NCBI GenBank assembly: GCA_900769645.1
Contig: CAAGHI010000056.1
Span: forward strand, 24,397-88,396
Source of the DNA: Candidatus Gastranaerophilales bacterium
GTDB taxonomy: Bacteria > Cyanobacteriota > Vampirovibrionia > Gastranaerophilales > Gastranaerophilaceae
Length of the DNA stretch: 64,000 bases
Reading direction: 5' to 3'
The position numbers and the translations under genes are program-made. Position 1 is the first letter of the stretch; each line of letters opens with the position of its first letter. The notes under the pieces are model-generated. The model was not told the origin of the DNA and searched no databases. It saw only the letters and a program-made list of their open reading frames with translations. Shown one piece after another: positions 8,894 through 18,251 of this stretch.

Positions 8894-9898
8894 ATGAGTT
8901 TAACAGTATATTTAGGGATTGATGTCGGCTCAGTTACGACGAAATTAGCGTTAGTTGATGAAAAAGGGAAATACGTTGACAGTTATATGCTTAGAACTGC
9001 GGGGAAGCCTGTGGTTGCGGTACAAAAAGGATTAAACGAACTTTATGCTAAAAGAATTACAGATTATGACGTAATGGGTGTTGGTACAACAGGTTCCGGT
9101 AGAAACCTTGCAGGCGCTCTTGTTGGTGCGGATATAATTAAAAACGAAATTACGGCTCACGCAGTAGCTGCAAGTATTAACGTTCCTGGGGTTCAAACTA
9201 TTTTGGAAATCGGCGGACAGGACAGTAAAATTATTATTCTTCGTGACGGTATTGTAACTGATTTTGCGATGAATACGGTTTGTGCAGCCGGTACAGGAAG
9301 CTTTTTGGATCACCAAGCACAACGTTTGAATGTTCCGATTGAAGAGTTTGGTGACACTGCATTAAAATCTGAAAATCCGGCTCGTATTGCTGGACGTTGC
9401 GGTGTTTTTGCTGAAAGTGATTTGATTCACAAACAACAATTGGGATATCCTGTTGAAGATTTGTTGTATGGACTTTGTCAAGCGCTTGTTAGAAACTATT
9501 TAGCAAACCTTGCTTTGGGCAAAGAGTTACTTCCGGTATTCTCATTCCAAGGCGGTGTTGCGACAAACTCCGGCATGGTAAAAGCTTTTGAAGAAGCTTT
9601 GGGACACAAAGTAATTGTTCCTGATCACCACCAAACAATGGGGGCAATCGGCGCTGCGCTTTTGGCAATGGAAAACCACCAATACACAGATGCCAAAACA
9701 ACCTTCAAAGGTTGGGAAGTTGGCGAAATGAACTTCCATTCAATCACTTGTGATTGTACAGGCTGTTCTAACAACTGCGAAGTTATTACAATCGTTGAAG
9801 GTGGCGAAGATATTCACCACGTTGAAAAAATCAAAGATATTAAAGGTAATATCATCGCTCGTTGGGGCGGTACTTGCGGAAGATGGGATATTTCGTAG
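8894..9898 (+). CDS. acyl-CoA dehydratase activase (BadF/BcrA/HgdC family ATPase)
   Basis: ASKHA-fold ATPase related to the activators of 2-hydroxyacyl-CoA dehydratases, which bind a [4Fe-4S] cluster at a dimer interface and send electrons to the dehydratase with ATP hydrolysis. Seen: GIDVGSVTTK (phosphate 1), the EIGGQDSK motif, CAAGTGSFLD and AGRCGVFAESD with the two cluster cysteines. After the standard domain there is a C-terminal extension with CDCTGCSNNC and CGRW. No dehydratase subunit gene lies nearby, so the partner is unknown. AAAAGGAA precedes the ATG. Confidence 0.85.
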   Translation: MSLTVYLGIDVGSVTTKLALVDEKGKYVDSYMLRTAGKPVVAVQKGLNELYAKRITDYDVMGVGTTGSGRNLAGALVGADIIKNEITAHAVAASINVPGVQTILEIGGQDSKIIILRDGIVTDFAMNTVCAAGTGSFLDHQAQRLNVPIEEFGDTALKSENPARIAGRCGVFAESDLIHKQQLGYPVEDLLYGLCQALVRNYLANLALGKELLPVFSFQGGVATNSGMVKAFEEALGHKVIVPDHHQTMGAIGAALLAMENHQYTDAKTTFKGWEVGEMNFHSITCDCTGCSNNCEVITIVEGGEDIHHVEKIKDIKGNIIARWGGTCGRWDIS

Positions 9899-9928
9899 GC
9901 TAAAATTTTTGCAAGTCGGACAAGTAAT

Positions 9929-10600
9929 ATGACGAGTTTAAATTCAAAATTAGATTTTATGAAAAGTACGTATCGTGAGGTTTTTGAAAAATCTTCCGAT
10001 GCGATACTTGCTCGTATTGAAGAAATTCGTCCAAAAGATTTTAATGGGGATATCTTGGCGGAGTATGAGCCTGAAAGCGTTGGTGCTCAATGGCAAAAAG
10101 ACGTTTTAGATATGTTGGAAAACGATATCTCTCATGAAATTTACGATAAATGGCAAGAGGTTTTGAAATATCGAGAAGGATTTCATTGTAAAGGTTGTGC
10201 AACTTGTTGTAACTTGGCGTGTTCGGAGTATTCGCCCGAGGAGCTTTCAAAACGAGCTGAAAGCGGTGATAATTTTGCAAAACAATTTACTTCAATCTTT
10301 ATTCCATACAATTCAAAAGAGGAAGCTCAAAGGGTTTATCCCGAATACATAGAGCTTCTTGATGAGTCAGATGAAAAAGATGTTTATTTTTACCATTGTC
10401 CAAAATTAACTTGTGATAAAAAATGCTCAGATTATGAAAATCGCCCTGATATTTGCCGTCATTTCCCAGACAATCCGCTATGTATTTTGCCGAAGTCTTG
10501 TGGGTTTTATGAGTGGCGAGAAGAGGTTTTGCCGATTGTTCTTATGCTCCATGCAATGATGGAAATTATTGGGTATTACAATTCAAAAATAAAAATATAG
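9929..10600 (+). CDS. YkgJ-type cysteine cluster protein
   Basis: Residues about 85-185 hold a YkgJ-like (zinc/iron chelatase) cysteine cluster: CKGCATCCNLAC, then YHCPKLTCDKKCSDYENRP with DICRHFP, then CILPKSCGF. This family's biochemical role is uncertain, generally a metal or Fe-S binding protein. The gene begins 30 nt after the activase and precedes rlmN by 54 nt in the same direction, so the three may be co-transcribed. The N-terminal 80 residues are helical and unrecognised. Confidence 0.75.
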   Translation: MTSLNSKLDFMKSTYREVFEKSSDAILARIEEIRPKDFNGDILAEYEPESVGAQWQKDVLDMLENDISHEIYDKWQEVLKYREGFHCKGCATCCNLACSEYSPEELSKRAESGDNFAKQFTSIFIPYNSKEEAQRVYPEYIELLDESDEKDVYFYHCPKLTCDKKCSDYENRPDICRHFPDNPLCILPKSCGFYEWREEVLPIVLMLHAMMEIIGYYNSKIKI

Positions 10601-10654
10601 CAGATAGTCGGTTGTCAACACTTCCCAGCTGCGACAAACTCAAAAGAGGAAATT

Positions 10655-11674
10655 ATGCAAATACTTTCAGGATTAAATTTAGAAGAAATTCAAAAAATAA
10701 CAGATGAACTTGGGGCATCAAAATTTAGAGCTCGTCAAATTCATAACTGGATATATCTAAAATCTGTTAAAACAATTGATGAGATGACTGATTTGTCGGT
10801 CAAGTTCAGAGAGCAACTTAAACAAGTTGCAACTGTTACTGATACAAAAATTAAGGTTAAGCAAGAAAGTTCTGACGGAACATTGAAGTATTTACTTGAA
10901 TATCCCGACGGCGAGTGTGTAGAAACGGTTTTGATGAGATTTGATAATCGTGCGAATTTGACAGCTTGTGTAAGTTCTCAAGTCGGTTGTGCTGTAAATT
11001 GTTCGTTTTGCGCAACAGGAAAACGTGGGTTTATAAGGAATTTGTCGTATAAAGAAATTATTGAACAAGTTCTTACAATCCAGAGAGATACCGGCTTGAA
11101 GGTTACAAATGTTGTGTTTATGGGACAAGGCGAGCCTCTTTTGAATTTGGATAATGTTTTGAAAGCGATGGAAATTTTTAATGAAAACTTCCAAATCGGT
11201 GCAAGACGCTTGACGGTTTCAACTTCCGGTATAATTCCGGGGATAAAAAGACTTGCAGATGTTGACATGCAGTCAACCCTCGCACTTTCTTTGCACGCAC
11301 CAAATCATGAAATCAGAAAACAATTGATGCAAATTGAAAACAAATATCCAATGCCTGAACTTAAAAAGACTTTGAAGGCTTATATTGAAAAAACAGGTAG
11401 ACGAATTACGATTGAATATTTGCTAATAAAAGATTTGAATGACACGTTGGAAAGTGCCAAAGAACTTGTTGAATATTTACATGATTTGAAATGCAATATA
11501 AACCTAATTCCATATAATCCAACAGAAAAAAACGATTATCAAAAACCCTCCGGAAAATCTATTATGCGTTTTAAATCATTACTGGAACAGTCAGGCAAAA
11601 AAGTTACGGTAAGGCTTGAAAGAGGGGCAGATATTGATGCTGCTTGCGGACAGCTGCGAGGAAAAGTAGATTAA
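10655..11674 (+). CDS. rlmN: 23S rRNA (adenine2503-C2)-methyltransferase
   Basis: Radical SAM methyltransferase that modifies A2503 of 23S rRNA and A37 of some tRNAs. The cluster motif is CAVNCSFC within SSQVGCAVNCSFCATGKRGF; the GQGEPLLN motif and the C-terminal catalytic Cys (DAACGQL) are present. Length 339 aa is typical. AAGAGGAAA precedes the ATG at 10,655. Confidence 0.95.
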   Translation: MQILSGLNLEEIQKITDELGASKFRARQIHNWIYLKSVKTIDEMTDLSVKFREQLKQVATVTDTKIKVKQESSDGTLKYLLEYPDGECVETVLMRFDNRANLTACVSSQVGCAVNCSFCATGKRGFIRNLSYKEIIEQVLTIQRDTGLKVTNVVFMGQGEPLLNLDNVLKAMEIFNENFQIGARRLTVSTSGIIPGIKRLADVDMQSTLALSLHAPNHEIRKQLMQIENKYPMPELKKTLKAYIEKTGRRITIEYLLIKDLNDTLESAKELVEYLHDLKCNINLIPYNPTEKNDYQKPSGKSIMRFKSLLEQSGKKVTVRLERGADIDAACGQLRGKVD

Positions 11675-11730
11675 GTTCTTAAATTCGTTGCGTCAAATTA
11701 TTGAAAAACAAAAATTCTAGAGAGGTTTTT

Positions 11731-12675
11731 ATGCCAAAATTATCTATAATTATACCTGTTTATAATGTTGAAAAATACTTACCAAAATGTTTGGGAAGTA
11801 TTTTAGGACAGTCGTTTAAGGACTTAGAAGTTGTTTGCGTAAATGATGGTTCGACAGATAATTCTCTTGCGGTTTTGCAAGAAATAAAAAAAACAGATGA
11901 TAGAGTTGTGATTATTGATAAAAAAAATGAAGGCTCTGGAATTGCGCGAAATATGGGGCTTGCAGCTTCTCAAGGAGAGTATATTTATTTTGTCGATAGC
12001 GATGACTGGTTGGAAGATGACGCACTTGCCAAAATTATAGAAAAAGCAGATGAATTGCAAACAGATATTTTGGTATTTGGAGGGCTTTCTTATTATAACG
12101 GCAAAGGGCAAAATGGTGCTTATAGTAAAAATAAACTTCCGAAAAAATATTTTGACAAAGTTGTTTCTGCAAAAGATATAAAAAAAGATATTTTCAAGTT
12201 TCCGTCGACTGCTTGGACAAAGCTGTATCGCAGAGATTTTTTGATGAAAAATAATATTAAATTCCAAAATATTCGAGCAGGACAGGATCAATTGCCGTTC
12301 TTTCATTCAATGATTAAGGCTGATAGAATTGCAATTTTACCTGAGAATGTTTATTGCTATCAAAAAAATCGAGAAGGCTCTGTGACATCAGTTAAAAAGA
12401 AAAAAAGTTTTTCGCCTATATATGTGTTTTACGGGATAGAGGAAATGCTTGAAAAGACAGGCATGATGGAAGAATATCGTAATATCTTTGTGAATAAATA
12501 TTTCTCAAAGGCTACATCTTGGCTTGCCAAATTTGACAAAGATTTGAAACCTCAGTATTTTGAGGAGTATTCAAAACTTTTGAAACATGTTCAGGAAAAA
12601 TATGGTTTGTACAAAAACTTTCACCCTGAAATTGCTGATGGATACTGGAAATTGAAACTTAGGTTGCTTTTTTAA
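11731..12675 (+). CDS. family 2 glycosyltransferase (cytosolic)
   Basis: GT2 enzyme of the lipo- or exopolysaccharide assembly type. The nucleotide-sugar binding start IIIPVYNVEKYL is at residues about 6-17, followed by NDGSTDNS and the DxD motif FVDSDDW. No membrane segment. The ATG at 11,731 with AGAGAGG before it is preferred over the upstream TTG at 11,701. It ends one nt before the GNAT gene, which suggests a two-gene unit. Sugar and acceptor cannot be told from sequence. Confidence 0.85.
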   Translation: MPKLSIIIPVYNVEKYLPKCLGSILGQSFKDLEVVCVNDGSTDNSLAVLQEIKKTDDRVVIIDKKNEGSGIARNMGLAASQGEYIYFVDSDDWLEDDALAKIIEKADELQTDILVFGGLSYYNGKGQNGAYSKNKLPKKYFDKVVSAKDIKKDIFKFPSTAWTKLYRRDFLMKNNIKFQNIRAGQDQLPFFHSMIKADRIAILPENVYCYQKNREGSVTSVKKKKSFSPIYVFYGIEEMLEKTGMMEEYRNIFVNKYFSKATSWLAKFDKDLKPQYFEEYSKLLKHVQEKYGLYKNFHPEIADGYWKLKLRLLF

Positions 12676-12676
12676 T

Positions 12677-13120
12677 ATGAAATACGTAATTCGAAAAATG
12701 AATAATTCAGATATGACGCAAATTCTTGCTATGATGAAAGAATTTTATGTTTCTAATGCGGTTTTTACAAACGGCTCTGATGAAATCTTTGAAAATGATT
12801 TTCAAAATTGTGTCAATGACAATCCGTATTTGGAAGGGTATGTTTTTTGTGCCGACGAAAAAATATTAGGTTATGCGATGATTGCGAAAAGTTTTTCGAC
12901 AGAATTTGGCAAACAATGTATTTTGTTTGAGGATTTGTTCTTAAAGCCTGAATTCAGAGGAAATGGAATAGTGCCGGAATTTGTTGAATATATAAAAAAT
13001 TGTTACCCTGACTGTGTTTATCGAATTGAAGTTGAACACGAAAACACGCATGCTGTCCATGTGTACAAAAAACTCGGATTTCGAGAACTTCCGTACCAAG
13101 AAATGGTGATTGCAGAATAA
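12677..13120 (+). CDS. GNAT family N-acetyltransferase
   Basis: Acetyl-CoA dependent acyltransferase. The acetyl-CoA binding loop is LKPEFRGNGIVPEFVEYI (Q/RxxGxG/A type), preceded by LFEDLFL. Length 147 aa is usual for a single GNAT domain. It starts just after the glycosyltransferase stop and probably shares its transcript. It is the last chromosomal gene before the integrated element. Substrate unknown; amino-sugar or small-molecule acetylation is possible. Confidence 0.82.
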   Translation: MKYVIRKMNNSDMTQILAMMKEFYVSNAVFTNGSDEIFENDFQNCVNDNPYLEGYVFCADEKILGYAMIAKSFSTEFGKQCILFEDLFLKPEFRGNGIVPEFVEYIKNCYPDCVYRIEVEHENTHAVHVYKKLGFRELPYQEMVIAE

Positions 13121-13126
13121 AACAAA

Positions 13127-13150
13127 AATTGTCGACGGGGGGACTTGAAC
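13127..13150. repeat. left attachment site (duplicated tRNA-Leu 3' end)
   Basis: Perfect 24-base match to 28373-28396, including the acceptor stem and T-arm start of tRNA-Leu. The match breaks after TTGAAC, so no second tRNA is present. Confidence 0.9.
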
Positions 13151-13236
13151 TTCGGTGTTAGAAGCCTTTTTACACTATTTTGGGCGGTTTTGAACAGCAT
13201 GAAATATTATCAAAATCTATGAGTTTTTATATAAAG

Positions 13237-13255
13237 TGGACACAGAATGGACATA
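13237..13255 (+). repeat. candidate integrase arm-binding site, left
   Basis: Contains TGGACA-N5-TGGACA, and the 19-nt unit is identical to 28245-28263. It lies 87 bp inside the left attachment core, as expected for an arm-type site. Confidence 0.55.
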
Positions 13256-13376
13256 AATTAAACCATCTTATATATTTTTTATCTTATAACACCCCTCCTA
13301 GTAAATTAAACAATTGTGGTACTAATTTTTATATATCTAGGTGATAAATGCTTAAAATATGAAAGACTGTATAAGT

Positions 13377-14027
13377 TTATATTTTCCAAGGATTTATAAG
13401 TCCGTTATATTCATCTGGTAATTGAAAGTGTTTAATTTGATTCCACCTAAATCTATAAAAATCGCTTTCACCGCTAGCGGTTAATAAACTATGTACGCAA
13501 TAATTCTTTTGTGGAGGTGGGCAAATTATAACTTCTTTATTAGGATATAGTTCTTTTACTCTTTTTACAACAGGAACATAGTCATTATCTTCACTCAACA
13601 AATATGCCCTATCAAAGGAGTTTGTCATAGCTTTTTCAAGTAAAGTGATTGCAACATTTACATCTGTATGTTTTTCTTCGTGTTTTAAAATTTTCTCATT
13701 TGGCTGCTTTTGATTACATTCTTTGCAAGGATAAATATATTTTTCTTTAAATTCACCCAAAACCACTTTTATCCCTGATTGTTGTAAGGCTTTTAAGTAT
13801 GTTCTGTGTCTAATTTGAGAATCAAGTCCTCTATGAGTTGCTATTGCAGAAAAGAATATAACTTCTAATTCAAATTCTTCTGATTTTAAATGACTTTTGA
13901 TTGCAGCATTTAATAATGACATATAATCAAGCCATTTTACACAAATATTATGTCTTTTTTGATATAATGTTAATTTGTGATAATAATTAAAACCATCTAT
14001 TAGAACAAGAATTTTCTTTTTACTCAT
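13377..14027 (-). CDS. NYN (PIN-like) domain protein
   Basis: The sequence opens with VLIDGFNYYHKL, the first acidic motif of NYN/LabA-type nucleases, and continues with HTDVNVAITLL and the acidic strand YLLSEDNDYVPVVKRV, the order of active-site aspartates in this RNase-like fold. A CKEC pair with a nearby His (about residue 110) may bind metal. NYN proteins are expected to cleave RNA; in a defence island it may be an effector, which is inference. The ATG at 14,027 is chosen because a TATAAT box (14035-14040) lies 7 nt upstream with TTGCGT 17 nt further, so the gene looks leaderless. It has its own promoter and sits at the element's left end. Confidence 0.75.
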   Translation of the reverse strand: MSKKKILVLIDGFNYYHKLTLYQKRHNICVKWLDYMSLLNAAIKSHLKSEEFELEVIFFSAIATHRGLDSQIRHRTYLKALQQSGIKVVLGEFKEKYIYPCKECNQKQPNEKILKHEEKHTDVNVAITLLEKAMTNSFDRAYLLSEDNDYVPVVKRVKELYPNKEVIICPPPQKNYCVHSLLTASGESDFYRFRWNQIKHFQLPDEYNGLINPWKI

Positions 14028-14222
14028 GCCTGTAATTATACCGCAAAAACGTATATAACGCAAACGACAGGCATGTAGCCTGTCATTTGAACCGCAGATA
14101 AATCCACGGCGAGTATATCTTTATTAAATTTATTACCAGTTCATTGATTCTTACAATAGTATTATGACATATTATAAACATTTTGTCTAGTGTTTAATTC
14201 GTTAATAATTTGTAAAAGTTAT

Positions 14223-14636
14223 CTATTTAAAGCTTCCGACTTTTCTACCGTAGCGGTCGTATTGGGTTGTTTTACCAGTGGAATCGGTTTTGAATGAGCC
14301 TGTTTTTCTACCGTATTTGTCATAAGATGTGGTTGTGCCATTGGAATTTGTTTTGTAGCTACCAGTTTTAGAGCCATATTTATCGTATGTGGTGTAACCA
14401 GATGTTGTCTTTTTGATTGTTCCTTGTCTTGAACCGTATTGGTCGTATTTTGTCGTTGTACTTCCGTTGGTTTTGTAAGAGCCTGTGCGTGAACCATATC
14501 TATCATAAGTTGTGGTTGTAGAGCCATTTGTTCTATATGAACCTGTTCTACTGCCATATTGATTGTAGGTGTTACCCGCAAAAGCACTGCCAGCTAATAA
14601 CAAAGATACAAATATAATTGCAAAAAGTTTTTTCAT
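14223..14636 (-). CDS. secreted YG-repeat protein
   Basis: A signal peptide (MKKLFAIIFVSLLLAGSAFA, cleavage after AFA) is followed by about six imperfect repeats of 17-21 residues of the form TTxYDxYGSxTGSYKTNG. The mature protein is therefore almost wholly repeat, rich in Tyr, Gly, Thr and Lys, with no other domain. AGGAGAAAAT precedes the ATG. Similar short tyrosine-glycine repeats occur in exported proteins of unknown function; I cannot assign a role. It is odd cargo beside a restriction system, and repeat number may vary between strains. Confidence 0.7.
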   Translation of the reverse strand: MKKLFAIIFVSLLLAGSAFAGNTYNQYGSRTGSYRTNGSTTTTYDRYGSRTGSYKTNGSTTTKYDQYGSRQGTIKKTTSGYTTYDKYGSKTGSYKTNSNGTTTSYDKYGRKTGSFKTDSTGKTTQYDRYGRKVGSFK

Positions 14637-14682
14637 AATTTTCTCCTAATATTAGAACGATTTGGATTTAAAAAAGTTCATT

Positions 14683-14880
14683 TTAGAATTGTCTAAAAAA
14701 GTTTATGATACCAATAATTATAGCAACAATTATTAAAAATGCTACAATGCTGCTTGTGATATCTGTTATGAACTCCGAATTACAACTCATTCCAATCCAA
14801 AAAAGTACAAGAATAGCTATACCAATCGGGTTGGTAAATAGAAATCTGAGTAATAGTATAAAAGCTACAAAACCTCGCAT
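14683..14880 (-). CDS. small membrane protein
   Basis: About 65 aa with two hydrophobic helices (FVAFILLLRFLF to IAILVLFWIGM, and SSIVAFLIIVAIIIGIINFF). ATG 14,880 is chosen because AGAGG precedes it by 7 nt; a longer form would start at 14,901. It overlaps no known family. It follows the small protein at 14,891-15,175 and is probably on the same transcript. Confidence 0.5.
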   Translation of the reverse strand: MRGFVAFILLLRFLFTNPIGIAILVLFWIGMSCNSEFITDITSSIVAFLIIVAIIIGIINFFRQF

Positions 14881-14890
14881 GTTTAAACCT

Positions 14891-15175
14891 CTATTTTTCA
14901 CGTTTTAAATTTAATGTATCTTTTGCGTAACGAATACCTTTATCTGTTAATATAAGAGCTGTACTCTTTGGATTTGGGCAAGGCATTGTATAACCATCTT
15001 TTTCTAATACTTCCATTATTTTTACATAAGAATCATTGCCAATTTTATCATTTACTGTTTCAATCGCATTTGTGTAAGGTTCTATTTTACTTTGTCCGTT
15101 CATTACACCTAAATAAATTACTTTTATCAAGTAATTAAATTGTTCTAATTCGTTAGTTGTTAGTTTTTCAATCAT
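14891..15175 (-). CDS. small hypothetical protein
   Basis: 94 aa, mostly helical, ending in ALILTDKGIRYAKDTLNL, which has the look of the last helix-wing of a winged helix but is too short to assign. AAGAGGTAAAA precedes the ATG. It lies 16 nt downstream of res and is likely co-transcribed with the restriction operon. Confidence 0.55.
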   Translation of the reverse strand: MIEKLTTNELEQFNYLIKVIYLGVMNGQSKIEPYTNAIETVNDKIGNDSYVKIMEVLEKDGYTMPCPNPKSTALILTDKGIRYAKDTLNLKREK

Positions 15176-15191
15176 TTTTACCTCTTTTCTT

Positions 15192-18100
15192 CTACCTCAT
15201 AACCTTATCAAGTAGAGCCTGATAATTATCTACAACATCATACTGAACACTATCGGAACTAATCGTTTTAAAATGCTCTCTTGCACAATTTATTTTGGCT
15301 TGTTCAATAGGTTTTAGTTGTAGTGAACTCATTGAACCTTTTGTTTCTGCAACAAAATAAACATGCTTTACTGAGCCTTCATTAAATGCGATTGCCCAAT
15401 CTGGGTTGTAATGCCCAACAGGAGTGTTAATATAAAAACCTTTTGGAAGTTTTACATAGACTGAAACATCTGTGTTTTTATCCAAATCTTCACCAAATTC
15501 TTTTTCAACTTCAGAATCATATACAAGATAATTGTACAAATTCTTTTCAACAGGAAGTGAATTTTTGTTTGTAATTGTTTTCATCTCAGGTTCGGCAAAG
15601 ATATCAGTTTGATAAGCTTCTTCCAACTTGTTATATGTGATATGTTCTATAATAACAGTTGCTTTTTCTTCATTTATTAGATTGGAAACCTTAATGATAA
15701 AATCTTCTGGGTTTATTTTAAATTGGTTGAATGTTTCTGAGTGAATACCTTGTAAAATTTTTACAACGGATTTACGAGTAAGTTTTGTTTCTTCAACGAT
15801 TTTGCCAATTAAGTCATATTTAATTCCACAATGTAAGGTTTTTATATCTTCTTTGTAAATTTTCCCGTTATCAAAAGCTGTACCTTTTTCTAAAGCTTCT
15901 TTTGAATCGATTTTATCCATAGAGCCTGTTTGAATTACTGAATACAACCTTGTTACGGCTAAGTTTTTATCAATAGATTTTATTGATTTTTCTATCAACT
16001 CATTTGTTTCAAAATTTACGACATAAGCGGTTTTTGTGTTAATTCGTTTCCACAATTCTTGAAATTCTTTTTTGTTTAATTTCTCTTTATCAATTTCAAG
16101 TTTAGGTTTGCTTTCGTTCAAATTTTCAGGAGCCATTGTATTTGGGTTGTAAATCATATCTACAATTTTTATAATAGAATCTTCATAACCTACAAGGCTT
16201 TCAGGGAGAGCAATATTTCCTGTTTTTTGAGCTTCATAGTAAGTTTCTGTAAGTTTATTATCGTCATCAATATAATTGTTTCGAATAAATGAATTGTGTA
16301 TTCTTTTCGCTAAATTGATGTCAATAGTCTGTTCTTCGCCATTCGCATTTGTTATTAGTTTACCTTCAAATAGTTTTTCATTAACCTCTTGTGGTCTATC
16401 GGTTGTGATTTCAGCAATTTCAGATTGTAATTTTTCTGTAAAACTAGCATAACTTTCATTAGCAATTACGGTTAAAACATTTATATCGTGAACGGTTTCA
16501 TCTAGTTTGCTAGAATCCATTCTTTCTCCGTTTTGGTTTACGCAAAGCCTTAAACCTCGCCCAATTTCTTGACGTTTTTTATCTGTGCTGTTTGTTTTTC
16601 TAAGTGTACAAATTTGGAATACGTTTGGATTGTCCCAACCTTCTCTAAGTGCAGAATGTGAAAAGATAAATCTAACAGGTTCGTCAAAACTAAGTAATCT
16701 TTCTTTGTTTCTCATGATTAAATCAAAAGCATCAACATCATTTGAACCACCTTCTTTTTTATCTTCGGTTGAATTGATTATTTTTTTACTTTTTTTATCA
16801 ATTGAGAAATAACCTGCATGTGTACTTTTTGCGGAAATTCCTTTTAGGTATCTGATATAATCATCTTCGCCGAATTTTATTTGAAGTTCATTCATAATAT
16901 TTTCATATTCTTCTTCAAACATATCCGCATAAATTCCGTTTAGTTCGTTGTTTGATTCATCATACTGCTTATATTTTGCTACTTCATCAATAAAGAATAA
17001 TGATAAAACTTTTATACCTTTGAAAAACAATTTACGTTCTTTTTCTATGTGTGCAAATATAGTTTCCCTGATTTGAATACGTCTTATTTGGTCTTCGTTT
17101 TCTTCGCCTAAGACATTGCCGACAAAAATCTTTGTTCCATTTAAAAATGTTACGGAGTTATCTCTGCCGTCAATTTTGGTAATAATATAATTGTTTTTGT
17201 ACTCGTCTAATTCTCCAGATAAGGGATAAAGATTGTCACCTTCTTTTAAAAGTTTACTATTTTTACGAATTTTGTTAGTGCCTTTTTGGTCAAATTCAAT
17301 GTTTGCCATTGGAGCTTTGTCTTTGTACAAATTTATATTTTGTAGGTATAAATAGCCGTTTGTTGCATCGCTACCTTGAATAGTAACACCTTTTACTGCG
17401 ATTTTTTTGACAAGTTTTTTGTTATAAGCTTCTACGGCATCTAGTCTGTAAACCAAATTATATTTTTCTTTTGGAGTAGCAGAATATCGAAGTGTAATAA
17501 GTGGGTTGAACTCAATTAGTTTTTCCTTAGTTATTTTACCTTCAACTGATTGCGGTTCATCAATAATAAGGATTGGGTTAGTTTTTGCAATTACATCTAT
17601 TGGTCTTCTACTGCGGAAACTGTCTAACTTCATATAAATTCTACGAGCATCTTTCCCACGAGCATTAAAGGCTTGAGAGTTGATAATCATTACATTAAGT
17701 CCGCCGTCGTTTGCGAATTGTTCTATTTCGTTTAATCTTTTAGAATTGTAGATAAAAAATTTTATTTTCTTGCCATATTCTTCTGCAAAATGTTCTTGCG
17801 TAATATTAAAGGATTTGTAAACCCCTTCTCTAATCGCAATACTAGGAACTACGATAATAAATTTACTCCAACCGTAGTGTTTGTTTAGTTCAAACATTGT
17901 TTTTATGTAAGTATAAGTTTTACCAGTACCTGTTTCCATTTCAACAGTTAGGTTAAATCCGCTGATAAGTTCTTTTGATGGTTCAAGTTGGTTTAATCGT
18001 TGGATTTTTTGCATGTTGTCAATGATTATATTTCTGTTTAAGTTTGGAACTATTGCGTGATTACAAAAACCAGTATAATTAAGCAACGATGTTTGACTAA

Positions 18101-18239
18101 TTTGGTTATCTCCTGATTTGGTAAAGCCCATATCCATCATATAAGATGTTGGAGAAAAACAAGGTTGACCTGTGAATATATCAACGACCGCTTTTGCTGC
18201 GTCTGATTGGAATTTTTGATGTTTAAATTTTAGTTTCAT
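15192..18239 (-). CDS. res: type III restriction endonuclease subunit Res
   Basis: ATP-dependent restriction subunit of a type III system. SF2 helicase motifs: Walker A METGTGKTYTY (about residue 105), DEPQ box in ILIIDEPQSVEG (about 225), LRYSATP (motif III), and the later REGWDNPNV and QEIGRGLRL (motifs V and VI). The C-terminal nuclease has the PD-(D/E)xK pattern: GHYNPDWAIAF followed by VYFVAETKGS. Length 1015 aa is normal and no inactivating change is seen. GGGAGGCGG precedes the ATG. It follows mod by 12 nt. Confidence 0.92.
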   Translation of the reverse strand: MKLKFKHQKFQSDAAKAVVDIFTGQPCFSPTSYMMDMGFTKSGDNQISQTSLLNYTGFCNHAIVPNLNRNIIIDNMQKIQRLNQLEPSKELISGFNLTVEMETGTGKTYTYIKTMFELNKHYGWSKFIIVVPSIAIREGVYKSFNITQEHFAEEYGKKIKFFIYNSKRLNEIEQFANDGGLNVMIINSQAFNARGKDARRIYMKLDSFRSRRPIDVIAKTNPILIIDEPQSVEGKITKEKLIEFNPLITLRYSATPKEKYNLVYRLDAVEAYNKKLVKKIAVKGVTIQGSDATNGYLYLQNINLYKDKAPMANIEFDQKGTNKIRKNSKLLKEGDNLYPLSGELDEYKNNYIITKIDGRDNSVTFLNGTKIFVGNVLGEENEDQIRRIQIRETIFAHIEKERKLFFKGIKVLSLFFIDEVAKYKQYDESNNELNGIYADMFEEEYENIMNELQIKFGEDDYIRYLKGISAKSTHAGYFSIDKKSKKIINSTEDKKEGGSNDVDAFDLIMRNKERLLSFDEPVRFIFSHSALREGWDNPNVFQICTLRKTNSTDKKRQEIGRGLRLCVNQNGERMDSSKLDETVHDINVLTVIANESYASFTEKLQSEIAEITTDRPQEVNEKLFEGKLITNANGEEQTIDINLAKRIHNSFIRNNYIDDDNKLTETYYEAQKTGNIALPESLVGYEDSIIKIVDMIYNPNTMAPENLNESKPKLEIDKEKLNKKEFQELWKRINTKTAYVVNFETNELIEKSIKSIDKNLAVTRLYSVIQTGSMDKIDSKEALEKGTAFDNGKIYKEDIKTLHCGIKYDLIGKIVEETKLTRKSVVKILQGIHSETFNQFKINPEDFIIKVSNLINEEKATVIIEHITYNKLEEAYQTDIFAEPEMKTITNKNSLPVEKNLYNYLVYDSEVEKEFGEDLDKNTDVSVYVKLPKGFYINTPVGHYNPDWAIAFNEGSVKHVYFVAETKGSMSSLQLKPIEQAKINCAREHFKTISSDSVQYDVVDNYQALLDKVMR

Positions 18240-18251
18240 TATTCCGCCTCC

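Noticed and set aside
13127..13200. A second tRNA-Leu gene
   Set aside because: Only the 24-base 3' end matches; the anticodon arm and 5' half are missing. It is an attachment site.
14219..14587. Alternative 122-codon frame on the same strand within the YG-repeat gene
   Set aside because: It exists only because the repeats keep other frames open; it lacks a signal peptide and ribosome binding site.
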